Below are positions 52,570 to 62,520 of a stretch of DNA of 64,000 bases, piece by piece. The stretch is from contig CBDHDJ010000002.1 of the NCBI GenBank assembly GCA_965261645.1, positions 558,001 to 622,000 of the forward strand, written 5' to 3'. Each line of letters opens with the position of its first letter. Position 1 is the first letter of the stretch. The translations under genes and the position numbers were made by a program. Source of the stretch: CBDHDJ01 sp965261645. Its GTDB lineage: Bacteria; Pseudomonadota; Alphaproteobacteria; SHVV01. The notes under the pieces are model-generated. The model was not told the origin of the DNA. It saw only the letters and a list, made by a program, of their open reading frames with translations, and did no database searches.

Positions 52570-54663
52570 TCAGCTCTCGGCCACCGCCACGGTCTCAGGA
52601 ACGAAGCTCGACTGGACTTCGCGCAGCTCGTCAACCGGGATGTGGCAGGCTATGCGATGTGTGTCGGACAGTTTCTGCTCGGGCGGCTCCTCGTTGTCAC
52701 AGATCGCACCGACCTTCCGCGGGCAGCGCGTCGCAAAACGGCAACCCTTGGGCGGATCGATGATGCTGGGGATCTCGCCTTCCAGGCGCACGAGGTTGCG
52801 CTCGAAATCGGGATCGGGAACCGGTACGGCGGAGAGCAACGCTTCGGTGTAGGGGTGGTAGGGCGGCTCGAAGATGTTGTCGTTCGGTCCGAATTCCATG
52901 ATCTTGCCGAGATACATCACGACGATGTGGTCGGCCAGATATCGCACCAGGCTCAAATCATGGCTGATGACGAGGAGGGTGGTCTCGTATTTCTCCTGCA
53001 CTTCCATGAGGAGATTGATGACGGCGGCCTGCACCGACACATCGAGCGACGAGACCGGCTCATCGCAGACCACGATGGCTGGGTTGCCGACGAAGGCGCG
53101 GGCAATGGCGATACGCTGCTTTTGCCCACCCGACAACTGGCGCGGTTTGCGCCGCACGAACTCAGCCGGCATGCGCACCACATCGAGGATTTCGGTCACC
53201 TTGTCCTGGATCTTCCGCTTGTCTTTCTCGATGCCGAACTTCTTGACGATGCGGGCGATGGCATGGCCCACGGAATAGGACGGATTAAGCGTGCCCTCGG
53301 GGTTCTGGAACACCATCTGCAGCGAGCGCAAAAGCTCCTGCCGGCGTTTGCGCACCGGGATAATGGCGATGTTCTCGCCGCCGAGGTTGATGGCGCCCTC
53401 GGTCGCCGTTTCCAGGCCCATCAGGACCTTGGCGAAGGTCGATTTCCCGCAGCCTGATTCGCCGACGATGGCCAGTGTTTCCCCACCCTGGGCCTCGAAC
53501 TCGAGGTTCTCGTTGGCCTTGACATATTGGAGCGATGTGCCGGACAGGATCGCCTGGATCGAGCTGTCACGCTGCTCGTAGAACTTGCTCATGTCCTTGA
53601 TGCGGAGAAGTTCGGTGGATTCCCGCCCCGCATCTCCCGCTCCGGCATGCGCGGCCTGATCCGTCTCGTGTGAGATCTCCTTCCAGCGGAAACAGCGGAC
53701 ACGATGGTCCTGATCGTCGGCCACCCGTTCTATCGGCACCAGGCTTGCGTCGCACCGCCCGGGCTGAAAATAATCGCAGCGCGGCGCGAAGATGCAGCCC
53801 GGCGGGCGCTCGTGGGGGAGAGAGACCTGACCGCGGATCGGCCTGAGCGCGCGCGATTCCTTCCGGCGCGACAGATTCGGCAGGCAATCGAGCAGGCCCT
53901 GCGTGTAGGGATGGCGGGTGCGCTTGAAAACGCTGCGCACGTCGCCTTCCTCGACCAGCTCACCGGAATACATCACGCCGATGCGGTCACACACGTTCAC
54001 GATCAAGCCGAGATTGTGCGAGATGTAGAGCAGCGTCGAATCGAACTTTTCGCGCAGATCGGCGATCAACTCGACGACGCTCGCTTCAACGGTGACATCG
54101 AGGCCCGTCGTGGGTTCGTCGAGCAGGAGAAGCGAGGGGTTCGACAGGAGCGCCATGGCGATGACGACGCGCTGTTGCTGGCCGCCCGACAACTGATGAG
54201 GATAGCGCGCCATGACCTTTTTGGGGTCGGCCATCTTCACGTCGTGAAGAATCTGGATCGAGCGCTCGTAAGCCTCTTTTTTGCTCGCACGGTCATGGAT
54301 GATCGGCACCTCCATGAGCTGGCGCCCGGCCGTCATACACGGGTTGAGCGCGCTCATCGGCTCTTGGTAGATCATCGCGATCCGGGCGCCGCGCAGCTTG
54401 CGAAGCTCGTTCTCCGACAGCGTCGTCATATCGCGGCCTTCGAACATGATACGGCCGCCGACGATACGGCCGTTGACGCCGAGATACTGCATGATCGCCA
54501 TCGCGACGGTGGTCTTGCCGCAACCCGATTCGCCGACGAGACCATAGCTTTCGCCACGCCGGAGCGAGAGCGAGAAATTGGGCACCGCAGGAATCTCGGC
54601 GGCGCGGGTGAAATAGGAGACCGAGAGATTTTCGATCTCAAGGAGCGGGGAATCGTCAGCCAT
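52570..54663 (-). CDS. ABC transporter, two fused ATP-binding domains (dipeptide type)
   Basis: About 697 aa. Both ATPases of a dipeptide/oligopeptide transporter are on one chain: domain 1 has GESGCGKTT, LSGGQQQR and LLLLDEPTTGLD; domain 2 has GESGCGKST, LSGGQKQR and IVVCDEPVSSLD. Each is followed by the oligopeptide C-terminal Cys cluster (IFAPRCDYFQPGRC and RFATRCPRKVGAIC). It energises the permeases encoded upstream. I chose ATG 54663, with AGGA upstream; GTG 54669 is the alternative. It starts 10 bases after the permease stop. Confidence 0.92.
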   Translation of the reverse strand: MADDSPLLEIENLSVSYFTRAAEIPAVPNFSLSLRRGESYGLVGESGCGKTTVAMAIMQYLGVNGRIVGGRIMFEGRDMTTLSENELRKLRGARIAMIYQEPMSALNPCMTAGRQLMEVPIIHDRASKKEAYERSIQILHDVKMADPKKVMARYPHQLSGGQQQRVVIAMALLSNPSLLLLDEPTTGLDVTVEASVVELIADLREKFDSTLLYISHNLGLIVNVCDRIGVMYSGELVEEGDVRSVFKRTRHPYTQGLLDCLPNLSRRKESRALRPIRGQVSLPHERPPGCIFAPRCDYFQPGRCDASLVPIERVADDQDHRVRCFRWKEISHETDQAAHAGAGDAGRESTELLRIKDMSKFYEQRDSSIQAILSGTSLQYVKANENLEFEAQGGETLAIVGESGCGKSTFAKVLMGLETATEGAINLGGENIAIIPVRKRRQELLRSLQMVFQNPEGTLNPSYSVGHAIARIVKKFGIEKDKRKIQDKVTEILDVVRMPAEFVRRKPRQLSGGQKQRIAIARAFVGNPAIVVCDEPVSSLDVSVQAAVINLLMEVQEKYETTLLVISHDLSLVRYLADHIVVMYLGKIMEFGPNDNIFEPPYHPYTEALLSAVPVPDPDFERNLVRLEGEIPSIIDPPKGCRFATRCPRKVGAICDNEEPPEQKLSDTHRIACHIPVDELREVQSSFVPETVAVAES

Positions 54664-54673
54664 CGTCACTGTC

Positions 54674-55591
54674 CTAATCGCGCTGCGTAATCTCGCGTAT
54701 GCCGTCGGCGAGCAGGTTGAAGCCCACCACCAGGGTCGAGATCGCCACCGCCGGAATGAGCGCCATGTGCGGCCAGCTGATCATGACGCGCGAACCCTCC
54801 TTGATCATGCCGCCCCAATCCGGGTCTGGCGGCGGCAAGCCGAGGCCGAGAAAGCCCAAAACGCCGATGGCGATGATGACCCAGCCCATGCGGATGCATG
54901 AATCGGTAATCATGGGTCCGCGCGCGTTCGGCAGAAGCTCGATGAGGATGATGTAGAACGGCGTCTCGCCGCGGATCTGCGCCGCCATTTGGTATTCGTG
55001 CGTCTTCAACTCCAGAATCAGCCCGCGCACGATACGGCCGATGCTGGGCGCTGAGGAGACCGTCACGGCGAAGATGATGTTGACGGCCGATGGGCCCAAC
55101 GCGACGATCAGGATCACGTACAGAACCAGCACCGGGAACGACATGATGACATCCGAGATGCGGGTGACGATAAGGTCGACCCAGCCGCCGAAATAGCCCG
55201 CGACCGTCCCCATGATGATGCCGGCGACATAGGCGCAGAACACCGCCAGCGGCGCGACGATCAGGACCACGCGCGCGCCCCATACCAGCCGCGAGAGAAG
55301 ATCGCGACCGAGCTTGTCGGTGCCGAGCCAATGGGCTTCGGTCGGCAGGTGGCTGCCAATCGCGTCGTAGTCGATCTCATTGGGATCGAAAGGCGCAATC
55401 AACGGCGCGATGATCGCCACGAGCACCCAGAACACGACGACGCCCGCACCGGCCATGGCGACCTTCGATTCACGGAGCAGGCCAACGCCGCGCCAAAGAC
55501 TGCGAAGCGTGTCGATAAAGTCCGGCAGGGTCGTGGGCGCTTCGCGCCTAGGCGCGGCCACGAACGGTAGTCGGTCTGGTTGGTCAACCAC
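54674..55591 (-). CDS. ABC transporter permease, DppC-like
   Basis: 305-aa inner-membrane protein, about six membrane segments. The N-terminal extension and GTDKLGRDLLSRLVWGARVVL are typical of the DppC/OppC side, and the EAA loop is present around AAQIRGETPFYIILIELLPNA. It forms the channel with the DppB-like partner 10 bases upstream. Confidence 0.92.
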   Translation of the reverse strand: MVDQPDRLPFVAAPRREAPTTLPDFIDTLRSLWRGVGLLRESKVAMAGAGVVVFWVLVAIIAPLIAPFDPNEIDYDAIGSHLPTEAHWLGTDKLGRDLLSRLVWGARVVLIVAPLAVFCAYVAGIIMGTVAGYFGGWVDLIVTRISDVIMSFPVLVLYVILIVALGPSAVNIIFAVTVSSAPSIGRIVRGLILELKTHEYQMAAQIRGETPFYIILIELLPNARGPMITDSCIRMGWVIIAIGVLGFLGLGLPPPDPDWGGMIKEGSRVMISWPHMALIPAVAISTLVVGFNLLADGIREITQRD

Positions 55592-55601
55592 TGGCAGCCC
55601 C

Positions 55602-56648
55602 TCAGGACACGCGAACGCGCGGGTTCAGCGCCATGTAGCCGAGATCGCCGAGGAACTGGGTCATCAACACGATGAACACCAAGATCATGGTGGCGGCCTC
55701 GAGAACCGCGACATCGCCGAAAACAGCCGCCTCGAGGAACAGGCGGCCGAAGCCCGGATAGCCGAAGATCACTTCGGTCACGACGACGCCGTGGATGAGG
55801 AAGTTGAACGACAGCAGGATCACGGTGAGCGGCGCGATCATGGCGTTCCGGAGCGCGTGGCGGAAGATCACGCGTCGGCGCGGCAACCCCTTCAGGACCG
55901 CCGTTCGAATATAGGCCTCATTCATGACCTCGGCCATCGAGCCGCGCGTCATGCGCGCGATGTAGCCGAAGGAATAGAGGACCAACACCAGGACCGGCAT
56001 GATGAACTGCTGATAAATGGGCCCCATGCCCGGATCGAGCGGACTGGTGCCCGGCAGGGCGCTCAGCCACACGACGAAGATGACGACAACGAACACGCCA
56101 GAGGCGAATTCGGGGATCGACGAGAAGAAGATCGAGGCGACCGTCAGGGTCCGGTCGAGTTTGCTGCCCTCCCGGACGCCCATGATGATGCCGAAAATAA
56201 GGCCGAGCGGCACGAAGATGGCGAAGGTTATGCCAGCCAGTATTCCCGTATTGGCGAGGCGGTCCCATATGATGTCGTTGACCGCGACGCGGTAGAGCGG
56301 CGAGAAGCTGAAGTTGCCGAAATACTGATGGCCGCGGTGATCCTCGAAACGCATCTTCTTCGGATTCTTATGGGTCTTGGCGCCTCTCTCGAGGATTTTC
56401 GGATCGGCCAGAGGGTCCAGGCTGAAGCCCAGCACCACGCCCACCCAACGGACGTAGCGCACCATCACCGGATCATCGAGATTGAGCTGGCGCGTGAGCG
56501 ATACGACCTGCTCCTCGGTCGCCCATTGGCCCAGCATCTTGCGCGCGACGCTCGTGGGCGAGAACTCGACCGCCATGAAGACGAGGAACGACGACACCGC
56601 CATGGTGGCGAACATGAGGCCGATTCGTCTGACGATAAAAGTAATCAT
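55602..56648 (-). CDS. ABC transporter permease, DppB-like
   Basis: 348-aa inner-membrane protein, DppB/OppB type: FIVRRIGLMFATMAVSSFLVF at the N-terminus and the EAA-like segment RTAVLKGLPRRRVIFRHALRNA (key residues K, G, HALRNA). A longer periplasmic loop (AKTHKNPKKMRF) lies near residue 95. It begins 268 bases downstream of the solute-binding-protein gene at 56917, so it may have its own promoter. Confidence 0.92.
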   Translation of the reverse strand: MITFIVRRIGLMFATMAVSSFLVFMAVEFSPTSVARKMLGQWATEEQVVSLTRQLNLDDPVMVRYVRWVGVVLGFSLDPLADPKILERGAKTHKNPKKMRFEDHRGHQYFGNFSFSPLYRVAVNDIIWDRLANTGILAGITFAIFVPLGLIFGIIMGVREGSKLDRTLTVASIFFSSIPEFASGVFVVVIFVVWLSALPGTSPLDPGMGPIYQQFIMPVLVLVLYSFGYIARMTRGSMAEVMNEAYIRTAVLKGLPRRRVIFRHALRNAMIAPLTVILLSFNFLIHGVVVTEVIFGYPGFGRLFLEAAVFGDVAVLEAATMILVFIVLMTQFLGDLGYMALNPRVRVS

Positions 56649-56916
56649 CGACTTGACGTTATGGTCTGTCCTTCCGTCCCCGCGCCCTCATCGCGTGCGG
56701 CCACAAAGCTGCACCGCGGCCCCTGCAGGCGCGCGATGTGCGTCGGGCGATGAACACCGCAATCCTAAGCCTCCCGTCCGGTATACCGCGTGCGCGGACC
56801 GCCGGATCGTTTCGCTCATTATGCAGCAAAAAGGGCGCATGCCAAACCACCCTTTCGAGCGGCTTGGCACGCGGCTATTCGATACCCTTCAGGCGACTGA
56901 ATACTACGCGCACAGT
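56649..56916. other. Intergenic gap between binding-protein and permease genes
   Basis: 268 bases with no gene and no clear terminator hairpin with T-run. The spacing suggests a leader or promoter for the permease-ATPase genes, but I could not pick one out. Confidence 0.4.
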
Positions 56917-58572
56917 CTACGACTCGAGGGCCAGCTCCTCCGGGAAGATCGATCCCGAGGGGTGCATGGCGAAGCCCTTGACGCGCTTGTCGTAGGCCGT
57001 CTGGAGGTTGACCCAGCTCGGTTGCAGCATCGGGCCTTCGCTCTGGAGAACGTCTTCGATGATCTTCACGTACTTCTTGCGCTCCTCGACGTCGACCGTG
57101 CCTTCCGCCTTGGTCAACGCCTCGTCGAGCTTGTCGCTGCCCCAGCGGAAGGTATTCCACGGCACGCCCGTGCGGTAGACCAGCGCCATGATCTGGATGG
57201 CGAGCGGCCGGTGCGCCCAATTGGTGAGTGTGACCACATCCTTGTCCCACAGGCCCCAGAAGGCATCCATCGTCACCGGCTTGAGGTTGAGCGTGACGCC
57301 GATTTTGCCCAGCTGGTCCTTGAAGGCCTGACCCAGCTTGGACATGTATTCCGGCGCGGCGAGCATCGTGACGTCGGTTTCGAAGCCGTTTTTGAAGCCC
57401 GCTTCCGCCAACAGCTGCTTCGCCTCTTCGAGGTTTTGGTCGAGCTCCGGCAGCGCGACATATTCGGGGTGGATGGGCGAGACGTGGTGGTGTTCCCCCG
57501 GCGATCCCGCCTCACCCAAGGAGGCCAAGGTCAGGTGCCGGACGTTGAGGGCTTTCTTGAGGGCGAGGCGTACGCGATTGTCGCCCCACGGCTCGACGTC
57601 CGTTCTAAGCGACAATGTGGGGCACTCGCCGGTGGCGGTCGAATAGATCTTGGCGTGGGCGATGCCCTTCACCGCGTCGATCTGGTCCGCCCCAAGATCG
57701 AAAATACCGTGCACTTGCTTCGAGGCCAGGGCGGCGAATATCGCGGCGGGGTCCTCGCCGACGTCGACGAACTCGAACCTGTCGAGGTAAGCCGGCTGGC
57801 CCCAGTGGTCCTTTCTCTTGGTGAAGACTAATTTGCCGCGCGGCGAAAGCTCCGCAAGCTCCATCGGGCCCGTGCCGTTGGCGCCCGGCCGATAGGCCCA
57901 GCCATCTTCCGGATCCAACATGGTGTTGGTGTAGTGGAAGAAGTGCTCGGGGATAGCGACCTGTGGCACCCGGATGTTCAGCCTGAGGGTGAAATCGTCC
58001 ACCTTCTCGAGCGCGTTGGCGTCCCAGATTTCCTTGGTCGTTTCGCCGTCCTTCTCGACGTCCTTCATCAGATACGCCATCAGGCCGACAGCCGAGGAGC
58101 CGGTGTCGGGGGCGAGCAGGTGCTCGAGATTGGCGATCACGTCGTCGGCTGTAAACGGACGACCGCTCCTCCACGTTGCCTCGGGACGCAGGTGAATGGT
58201 CCACGAGGTCAGGTCCTCATTGGCCGAAAAGCCCTTGGCCAGCAGCGGCCTCGTGATGTTGTCGGCGCCCGTCCGCGATAGGGTCTGGCAAACGGGGAAG
58301 ACATCGTTGGACCAGAAGAACCAGGACAGCGCATGGGCATCGCTAACTTCGGTGACGCGTTGGGCGACGCGCATCGTCCCGCCCATCGGCATGCTGGCCG
58401 CCCGGGCGCGTGGCACGTAATCGACGCCCGTGACCTTGCCGACGAAGGCGTAGGCCGCGGCCGCTGAAATGCCGAGTAATGTTGCGTAGCGCAAAAAGTC
58501 GCGCCGACCCATCCTGCCGTCGACGAACTGCTCTTTGACCTTGTTGATGAGTGGATGCTCTTTGTCGTGCAT
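56917..58572 (-). CDS. Family-5 extracellular solute-binding protein (paralog 1), Tat-type
   Basis: 551 aa. The N-terminus has a long n-region with MGRRDFLRYATLLGISAAAAYAF cut at its key RRDFLR Tat motif, so export is as a folded protein. The SBP_bac_5 body follows (SWTIHLRPEATWRSGRPFTADDV, GNGTGPM-like loop, VPWNTFRWGSDKLDEAL). It is nearest to the permease genes and the most divergent of the four (VTEVSDAHALSWFFWSNDVF). Confidence 0.9.
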   Translation of the reverse strand: MHDKEHPLINKVKEQFVDGRMGRRDFLRYATLLGISAAAAYAFVGKVTGVDYVPRARAASMPMGGTMRVAQRVTEVSDAHALSWFFWSNDVFPVCQTLSRTGADNITRPLLAKGFSANEDLTSWTIHLRPEATWRSGRPFTADDVIANLEHLLAPDTGSSAVGLMAYLMKDVEKDGETTKEIWDANALEKVDDFTLRLNIRVPQVAIPEHFFHYTNTMLDPEDGWAYRPGANGTGPMELAELSPRGKLVFTKRKDHWGQPAYLDRFEFVDVGEDPAAIFAALASKQVHGIFDLGADQIDAVKGIAHAKIYSTATGECPTLSLRTDVEPWGDNRVRLALKKALNVRHLTLASLGEAGSPGEHHHVSPIHPEYVALPELDQNLEEAKQLLAEAGFKNGFETDVTMLAAPEYMSKLGQAFKDQLGKIGVTLNLKPVTMDAFWGLWDKDVVTLTNWAHRPLAIQIMALVYRTGVPWNTFRWGSDKLDEALTKAEGTVDVEERKKYVKIIEDVLQSEGPMLQPSWVNLQTAYDKRVKGFAMHPSGSIFPEELALES

Positions 58573-58618
58573 CGTCGCCTCCCTGGATATCGTGTTGGTG
58601 TTGAGCTAGTCGCAGGCG

Positions 58619-58647
58619 ATTCTCAACCGATTGATGACACCCGTCAA
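58619..58647 (-). promoter_or_regulatory. Putative sigma-70-type promoter of paralog 1
   Basis: Minus-strand TTGACG (58647-58642), 17-base spacer, GAGAAT (58624-58619), about 47 bases upstream of the start codon at 58572. The same pattern stands before two sister genes. Confidence 0.6.
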
Positions 58648-58685
58648 CGCTTCTATCCGTCGGGCGAGCGGGCGGCATGAGGGCG

Positions 58686-58720
58686 AAAAAAAGCACCAGC
58701 GAGCGGTATCCCGCTGGTGC
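58686..58720 (-). terminator. Intrinsic terminator after paralog 2
   Basis: Nine-base stem GCACCAGCG / CGCTGGTGC followed on the minus strand by seven T. It ends the transcript of the gene at 58774-60432. Confidence 0.85.
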
Positions 58721-58773
58721 CTCGAGTTCGGTTGCAGCCGGAGCGTCAAGCAGGCGCCCCGGACGAGTGTCGA

Positions 58774-60432
58774 TTACGCCTCGAGCGCCAGATCCTCGAC
58801 GAAGATCGAGTAGAACGGATGCATGGAGAAGCCCTTGACGCTCTTGTCGAACGAGGTGACCGCGTTGACGAACACGGGCTGCAGCATCGGTCCCTCGGCC
58901 TGAAGGATCTCCTCCATCCGTTTGACGAGCCGCTTGCGCTCCTCGATGTCGACGGTGCCCTCCGCCTTGGTCAGCGTGTCATCGAACTCCTTGTTGCTCC
59001 AGCGGAAGGTGTTCCACGGTACGCCGGAGCGCAGGATGAGCGCGAGGAGCTGGATGCCCAGAGGCCGGTGGCTCCACCAGGTCAGGGTCACCACATCGGT
59101 GTCCCACATGCCCCAGAATGCATCCATCGTCGCCGGCTTCAGATTGAGCGTGATACCGGCGGGCTCGAGCTGTGCCTTAAGAGCCTGCCCCAGAGTCACC
59201 ATCCAGGCGGGTTCCGCCAGTATCGACATTTCGGCCTCGATGCCGTCGGCATGACCGGCCTCGGCCAGCATCTTCTTTGCGCCGTCCGGATCGGTCGCGA
59301 GGTCAGGAAGCTTGACGTATTCGGGATGGATCGGCGAGATGAGGTGATGCTCGCCAGGCGTACCGATCGGACCCAGGCTCACCAGGGTTGCCTGCTTGGT
59401 GTTGACCGCGAGTTTCATGGCCTGGCGCACGCGGTTGTCGCCCCAGGGCTCGTGGTCGTTACGCAGTGAGAGCGTGACGCACCGCCCGGTCGGCACTGAA
59501 TACGTCACGAGGTGCGACTGCCCCTCGAGCGCCTCGATCTGCTCGGGCTCAATCTCTTCCACGCCATGGACCTGCTTCGAGGCGAGCGCCGCGAACCGGG
59601 CATTGGGATCGGGTCCGAGATCGATGAACTCGACCCTGTCGAGGTACCCCTCCTTTCCCCAATAGCCACGCTTGGCCTCGATTACGACCTTGCCCGCCTC
59701 GGGTGCGAACTCGACGCAGTCATAGGGCCCCGTGCCGTTCTCGCCGGTACCGAAGGCGAAGTCGTTCTTGGGGTTGGTGATACCGTTGGTGTAGTGGAAG
59801 AGGTGCTCCGGGACGGCAACCTGGGGAACCTTCAAATTGAACCTGACCGTGTGATCGTCAACCCTTTCGAGCGCGTTGGCGTCCCACAGCTCTTGGCGGG
59901 TCTCGCCATCCTTTTCGACGTCCTTCAGCAAATACGACATCGCGCCGACTGCGTTCGAACCCGTGGCCGGATCCATCAGGCGCGCGAAAGTGGCGATGAC
60001 GTCGTCGGACGTCAGCGACGAGCCATCCGACCACTTGGCCTCTTTGCGGAGCTTGAACGTCCACGACGTCAGTTCCTCATTCGGCTCCCAGCTTTCGCAG
60101 AGATAAGGCCGCGTGATGTTGTCGGGCCCCGTGCGGGTCAGCGTTTGGACCACCGGAAAGGTGATGTTGGAGTGCGGCGGCCAACTCAAGACCGCGGGAT
60201 CCGCGATCTCAGCATGGACGGGATGGCCGAGGCGGAGCGTGCCGCCCTTAGCCATGCTGGCCGCGTGGGCATGGGGAACGTATTCGACTCCTGTGACTTT
60301 GCCGACGAACGCATAGGCCGCTGCCGCCGACAGGCCGAGCAAGGTGGAATCGCGCAAAAACTCGCGGCGGTTCATCTTGCCTTCGGCGAATTGCTCTTTG
60401 ACCCTGGTGATGAGCGGGTGCTCTTTGTCCAC
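58774..60432 (-). CDS. Family-5 extracellular solute-binding protein (paralog 2), Tat-type
   Basis: 552 aa from GTG 60432 with GGAGG eleven bases upstream. Tat motif NRREFLRDS. SBP_bac_5 fold with SWTFKLRKEAKWSDGSSLTSDDV, GENGTGPYDCVEFAPEAGK and VPWNTFRWSNKEFDDTL. It is highly similar to paralogs 1, 3 and 4. It has its own promoter-like site and terminator, so it is a separate transcription unit. Ligand unknown; a peptide or other small organic compound is likely. Confidence 0.9.
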   Translation of the reverse strand: MDKEHPLITRVKEQFAEGKMNRREFLRDSTLLGLSAAAAYAFVGKVTGVEYVPHAHAASMAKGGTLRLGHPVHAEIADPAVLSWPPHSNITFPVVQTLTRTGPDNITRPYLCESWEPNEELTSWTFKLRKEAKWSDGSSLTSDDVIATFARLMDPATGSNAVGAMSYLLKDVEKDGETRQELWDANALERVDDHTVRFNLKVPQVAVPEHLFHYTNGITNPKNDFAFGTGENGTGPYDCVEFAPEAGKVVIEAKRGYWGKEGYLDRVEFIDLGPDPNARFAALASKQVHGVEEIEPEQIEALEGQSHLVTYSVPTGRCVTLSLRNDHEPWGDNRVRQAMKLAVNTKQATLVSLGPIGTPGEHHLISPIHPEYVKLPDLATDPDGAKKMLAEAGHADGIEAEMSILAEPAWMVTLGQALKAQLEPAGITLNLKPATMDAFWGMWDTDVVTLTWWSHRPLGIQLLALILRSGVPWNTFRWSNKEFDDTLTKAEGTVDIEERKRLVKRMEEILQAEGPMLQPVFVNAVTSFDKSVKGFSMHPFYSIFVEDLALEA

Positions 60433-60518
60433 TATGACAACCTCCCTTCGAGTTTGCGGACGCCGGGTCGTTGTGGTGTACCCGACCGCTATACCGCGTT
60501 ATGGGCGTCCCGGGCCAA

Positions 60519-60547
60519 ATTCTCTGGCGAATGGGCCATCCCGTCAA
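60519..60547 (-). promoter_or_regulatory. Putative sigma-70-type promoter of paralog 2
   Basis: TTGACG (60547-60542), 17-base spacer, GAGAAT (60524-60519), some 87 bases upstream of the start. The surrounding bases CCTTGACGGGATG are shared with the promoter of paralog 3. Confidence 0.65.
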
Positions 60548-60571
60548 GGACGGAGGTCTTTGCGACGATCC

Positions 60572-60604
60572 AAAAAAAACGCCGGCGGGCGTAACCCACC
60601 GGCG
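60572..60604 (-). terminator. Intrinsic terminator after paralog 3
   Basis: Ten-base stem CGCCGGTGGG / CCCGCCGGCG (one G-U pair), five-base loop, then eight T on the minus strand. Confidence 0.88.
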
Positions 60605-60654
60605 CTGATTTTCGCGTGGGACGCCGTCTACCGGCGCCCTGGTCGGTACAAAGA

Positions 60655-62313
60655 CTAGGCCTCGAGGGCGATATCCTCGATGAAGATGGCGGACGAGGGA
60701 TGTTGGGCGAAGCCCTTGATCCGTTTGTCCCAGGCGCTGACCGTATTGGTGAAGACGGGTTGCAGCATCGGTCCTTCGCTCTGGAGGATCTCCTCGATCC
60801 GCTTGACGTGCTTTTTGCGCTCCTCGACGTCGACCGTACCTTCCGCCTTCTCCAACACCTGGTCGAACTCGGCATTGCCCCAGCGGAAGGTGTTCCACGC
60901 CACGCCCGAACGGTAGACCAGCTGCATGATCTGGATGGCCAGCGGACGGTGACTCCACCAGGTGACAGTCACCGGATCCTTGTCCCACAGGCCCCAGAAG
61001 GCGTCGGTCGGCACCGCGTTGATGTTGATCTTGATGCCGATCCTAGCCAGCTGCTGCTGGTAGGCCTGCGCCAGCTTCACGAGATAGTCGGGCTCGGTCA
61101 CCGTCGTGAGGTCGGCCTCGATACCATCCGCGAAGCCTGCTTCGGCCATGAGCTTCTTGGCTTTTTCGATGTTGTGTGGATAGTCTGGCAGCTTGACATG
61201 TTCCGGATGCACCGGAGAGACGTGATGATGCGCACCCGGCGCGCCCATCGGACCGAGGGCCGCCTTGACGAGCTTGTCGGGCTCGACGGCCAGCTTCATG
61301 GCCGTGCGGATACGGTTGTCGCCCCATGGCTCGTGGTCGACGCGGAGTGACAAGGTCGAGGCCTGCCCGGTCACAGTGGAGTAGATTTGGAGGTGGTCTT
61401 GGCCCTCGACCGGGTCGATCTGGTCCGGCACCATGTCGTAAAAACCGTGGACCTGTTTCGAGGCGAGCGCCGCAAACTGCGCGGACGGGTCACCGCCGAG
61501 GTCGATGAATTCAACCCGGTCGACATACCCTTCGCGGCCCCAATAGGGCCGCTTGGCCTCCATGACGCACTTTTCAACGGTGAATTCGACACACTGGTAG
61601 GGACCTGAACCGCGCGTCTTCGGGCCGAACCGGAAATCCTGCTCCGGGTCGGCCATGGCGCTCGGGTAGTTGTAGAGGTGTTCCGGTATGGCGACCTGCG
61701 GGATGCGGAGATTGAAGTTGATGGTATGATCGTCGACCTTCTCAAGCGCGTTGGCGTCCCATAGCTCGAACGTCTTCTCGCCGTCCTTTTCGATCTCTTG
61801 CAACATGTAGGACGACATCAAGCCCCAGGTCCCGGATCCCACGTTCGGGTCGAGCAGGTGATGGAAGTTGGCGATCACATCGTCCACGGTGAACGGCTTG
61901 CCGTCCGTCCAGACCGCGTTCTCGTGGAGCTTGATCGTCCAGGTCCGAAGGTCTTCGCTCGGCTCCCAGCTCTTGGCCAGCAGCGGCCTTGTGATGTTGT
62001 CGGCGCCCGTGCGCGTCAGCGTTTGGGCCTGCGCATGGACCATATTGCCGAAGGTGAACCAATTCATGCTGTGCGGCTGTAAAAGCGCGCCGAGGACCAG
62101 ATGGCCGATGCGGATCGTGCCACCCTTCTTCATGCTGGCAGCGCGGGCCTGCGGCACGTACTCAACCCCCGTCACCTTGCCGATGAAGGCGTAGGCCGCG
62201 GCGACCGACAGGCCGAGCAAGGTGGCGTCGCGCAAAAACTCGCGGCGGTTCATCTTGCCTTCGGCGAATTGCTCTTTGACCTTGGTGATGAGCGGATGCT
62301 CTTTGTCCACCAT
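60655..62313 (-). CDS. Family-5 extracellular solute-binding protein (paralog 3), Tat-type
   Basis: 552 aa, ATG 62313 with a perfect AAGGAGG. Tat motif NRREFLRDATLLGLS. Body with TWTIKLHENAVWTDGKPFTVDDV, GSGPYQCVEFTVEK and VAWNTFRWGNAEFDQVL. Close to paralog 2 in the leader and paralog 4 in the body. Separate promoter and terminator are visible. Confidence 0.9.
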   Translation of the reverse strand: MVDKEHPLITKVKEQFAEGKMNRREFLRDATLLGLSVAAAYAFIGKVTGVEYVPQARAASMKKGGTIRIGHLVLGALLQPHSMNWFTFGNMVHAQAQTLTRTGADNITRPLLAKSWEPSEDLRTWTIKLHENAVWTDGKPFTVDDVIANFHHLLDPNVGSGTWGLMSSYMLQEIEKDGEKTFELWDANALEKVDDHTINFNLRIPQVAIPEHLYNYPSAMADPEQDFRFGPKTRGSGPYQCVEFTVEKCVMEAKRPYWGREGYVDRVEFIDLGGDPSAQFAALASKQVHGFYDMVPDQIDPVEGQDHLQIYSTVTGQASTLSLRVDHEPWGDNRIRTAMKLAVEPDKLVKAALGPMGAPGAHHHVSPVHPEHVKLPDYPHNIEKAKKLMAEAGFADGIEADLTTVTEPDYLVKLAQAYQQQLARIGIKININAVPTDAFWGLWDKDPVTVTWWSHRPLAIQIMQLVYRSGVAWNTFRWGNAEFDQVLEKAEGTVDVEERKKHVKRIEEILQSEGPMLQPVFTNTVSAWDKRIKGFAQHPSSAIFIEDIALEA

Positions 62314-62373
62314 GACATCCTCCTTAGTGTAACGTTATGGACGCTAAACACGGTCATGAGCGTCCTTGGCCCG

Positions 62374-62402
62374 ATCTTCCGGGGAATGGGTCATCCCGTC
62401 AA
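62374..62402 (-). promoter_or_regulatory. Putative sigma-70-type promoter of paralog 3
   Basis: TTGACG (62402-62397), 17-base spacer, GAAGAT (62379-62374), about 60 bases upstream of the start codon. Confidence 0.6.
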
Positions 62403-62429
62403 GGACTAGGGAGGGGCAACGAACCGCAC

Positions 62430-62465
62430 AAGAAAACGCCGGCGGGACATGAAGCCTCGCCGGCG
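62430..62465 (-). terminator. Intrinsic terminator after paralog 4
   Basis: Self-complementary arms CGCCGGCG (62437-62444 and 62458-62465) with a 13-base loop, followed on the minus strand by TTTTCT. Weaker T-run than the other two. Confidence 0.75.
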
Positions 62466-62520
62466 CTTAGTGCATCACAGTGACATGTGCGCTATCACAC
62501 ACTCCCGTTGGATGGGTGTC

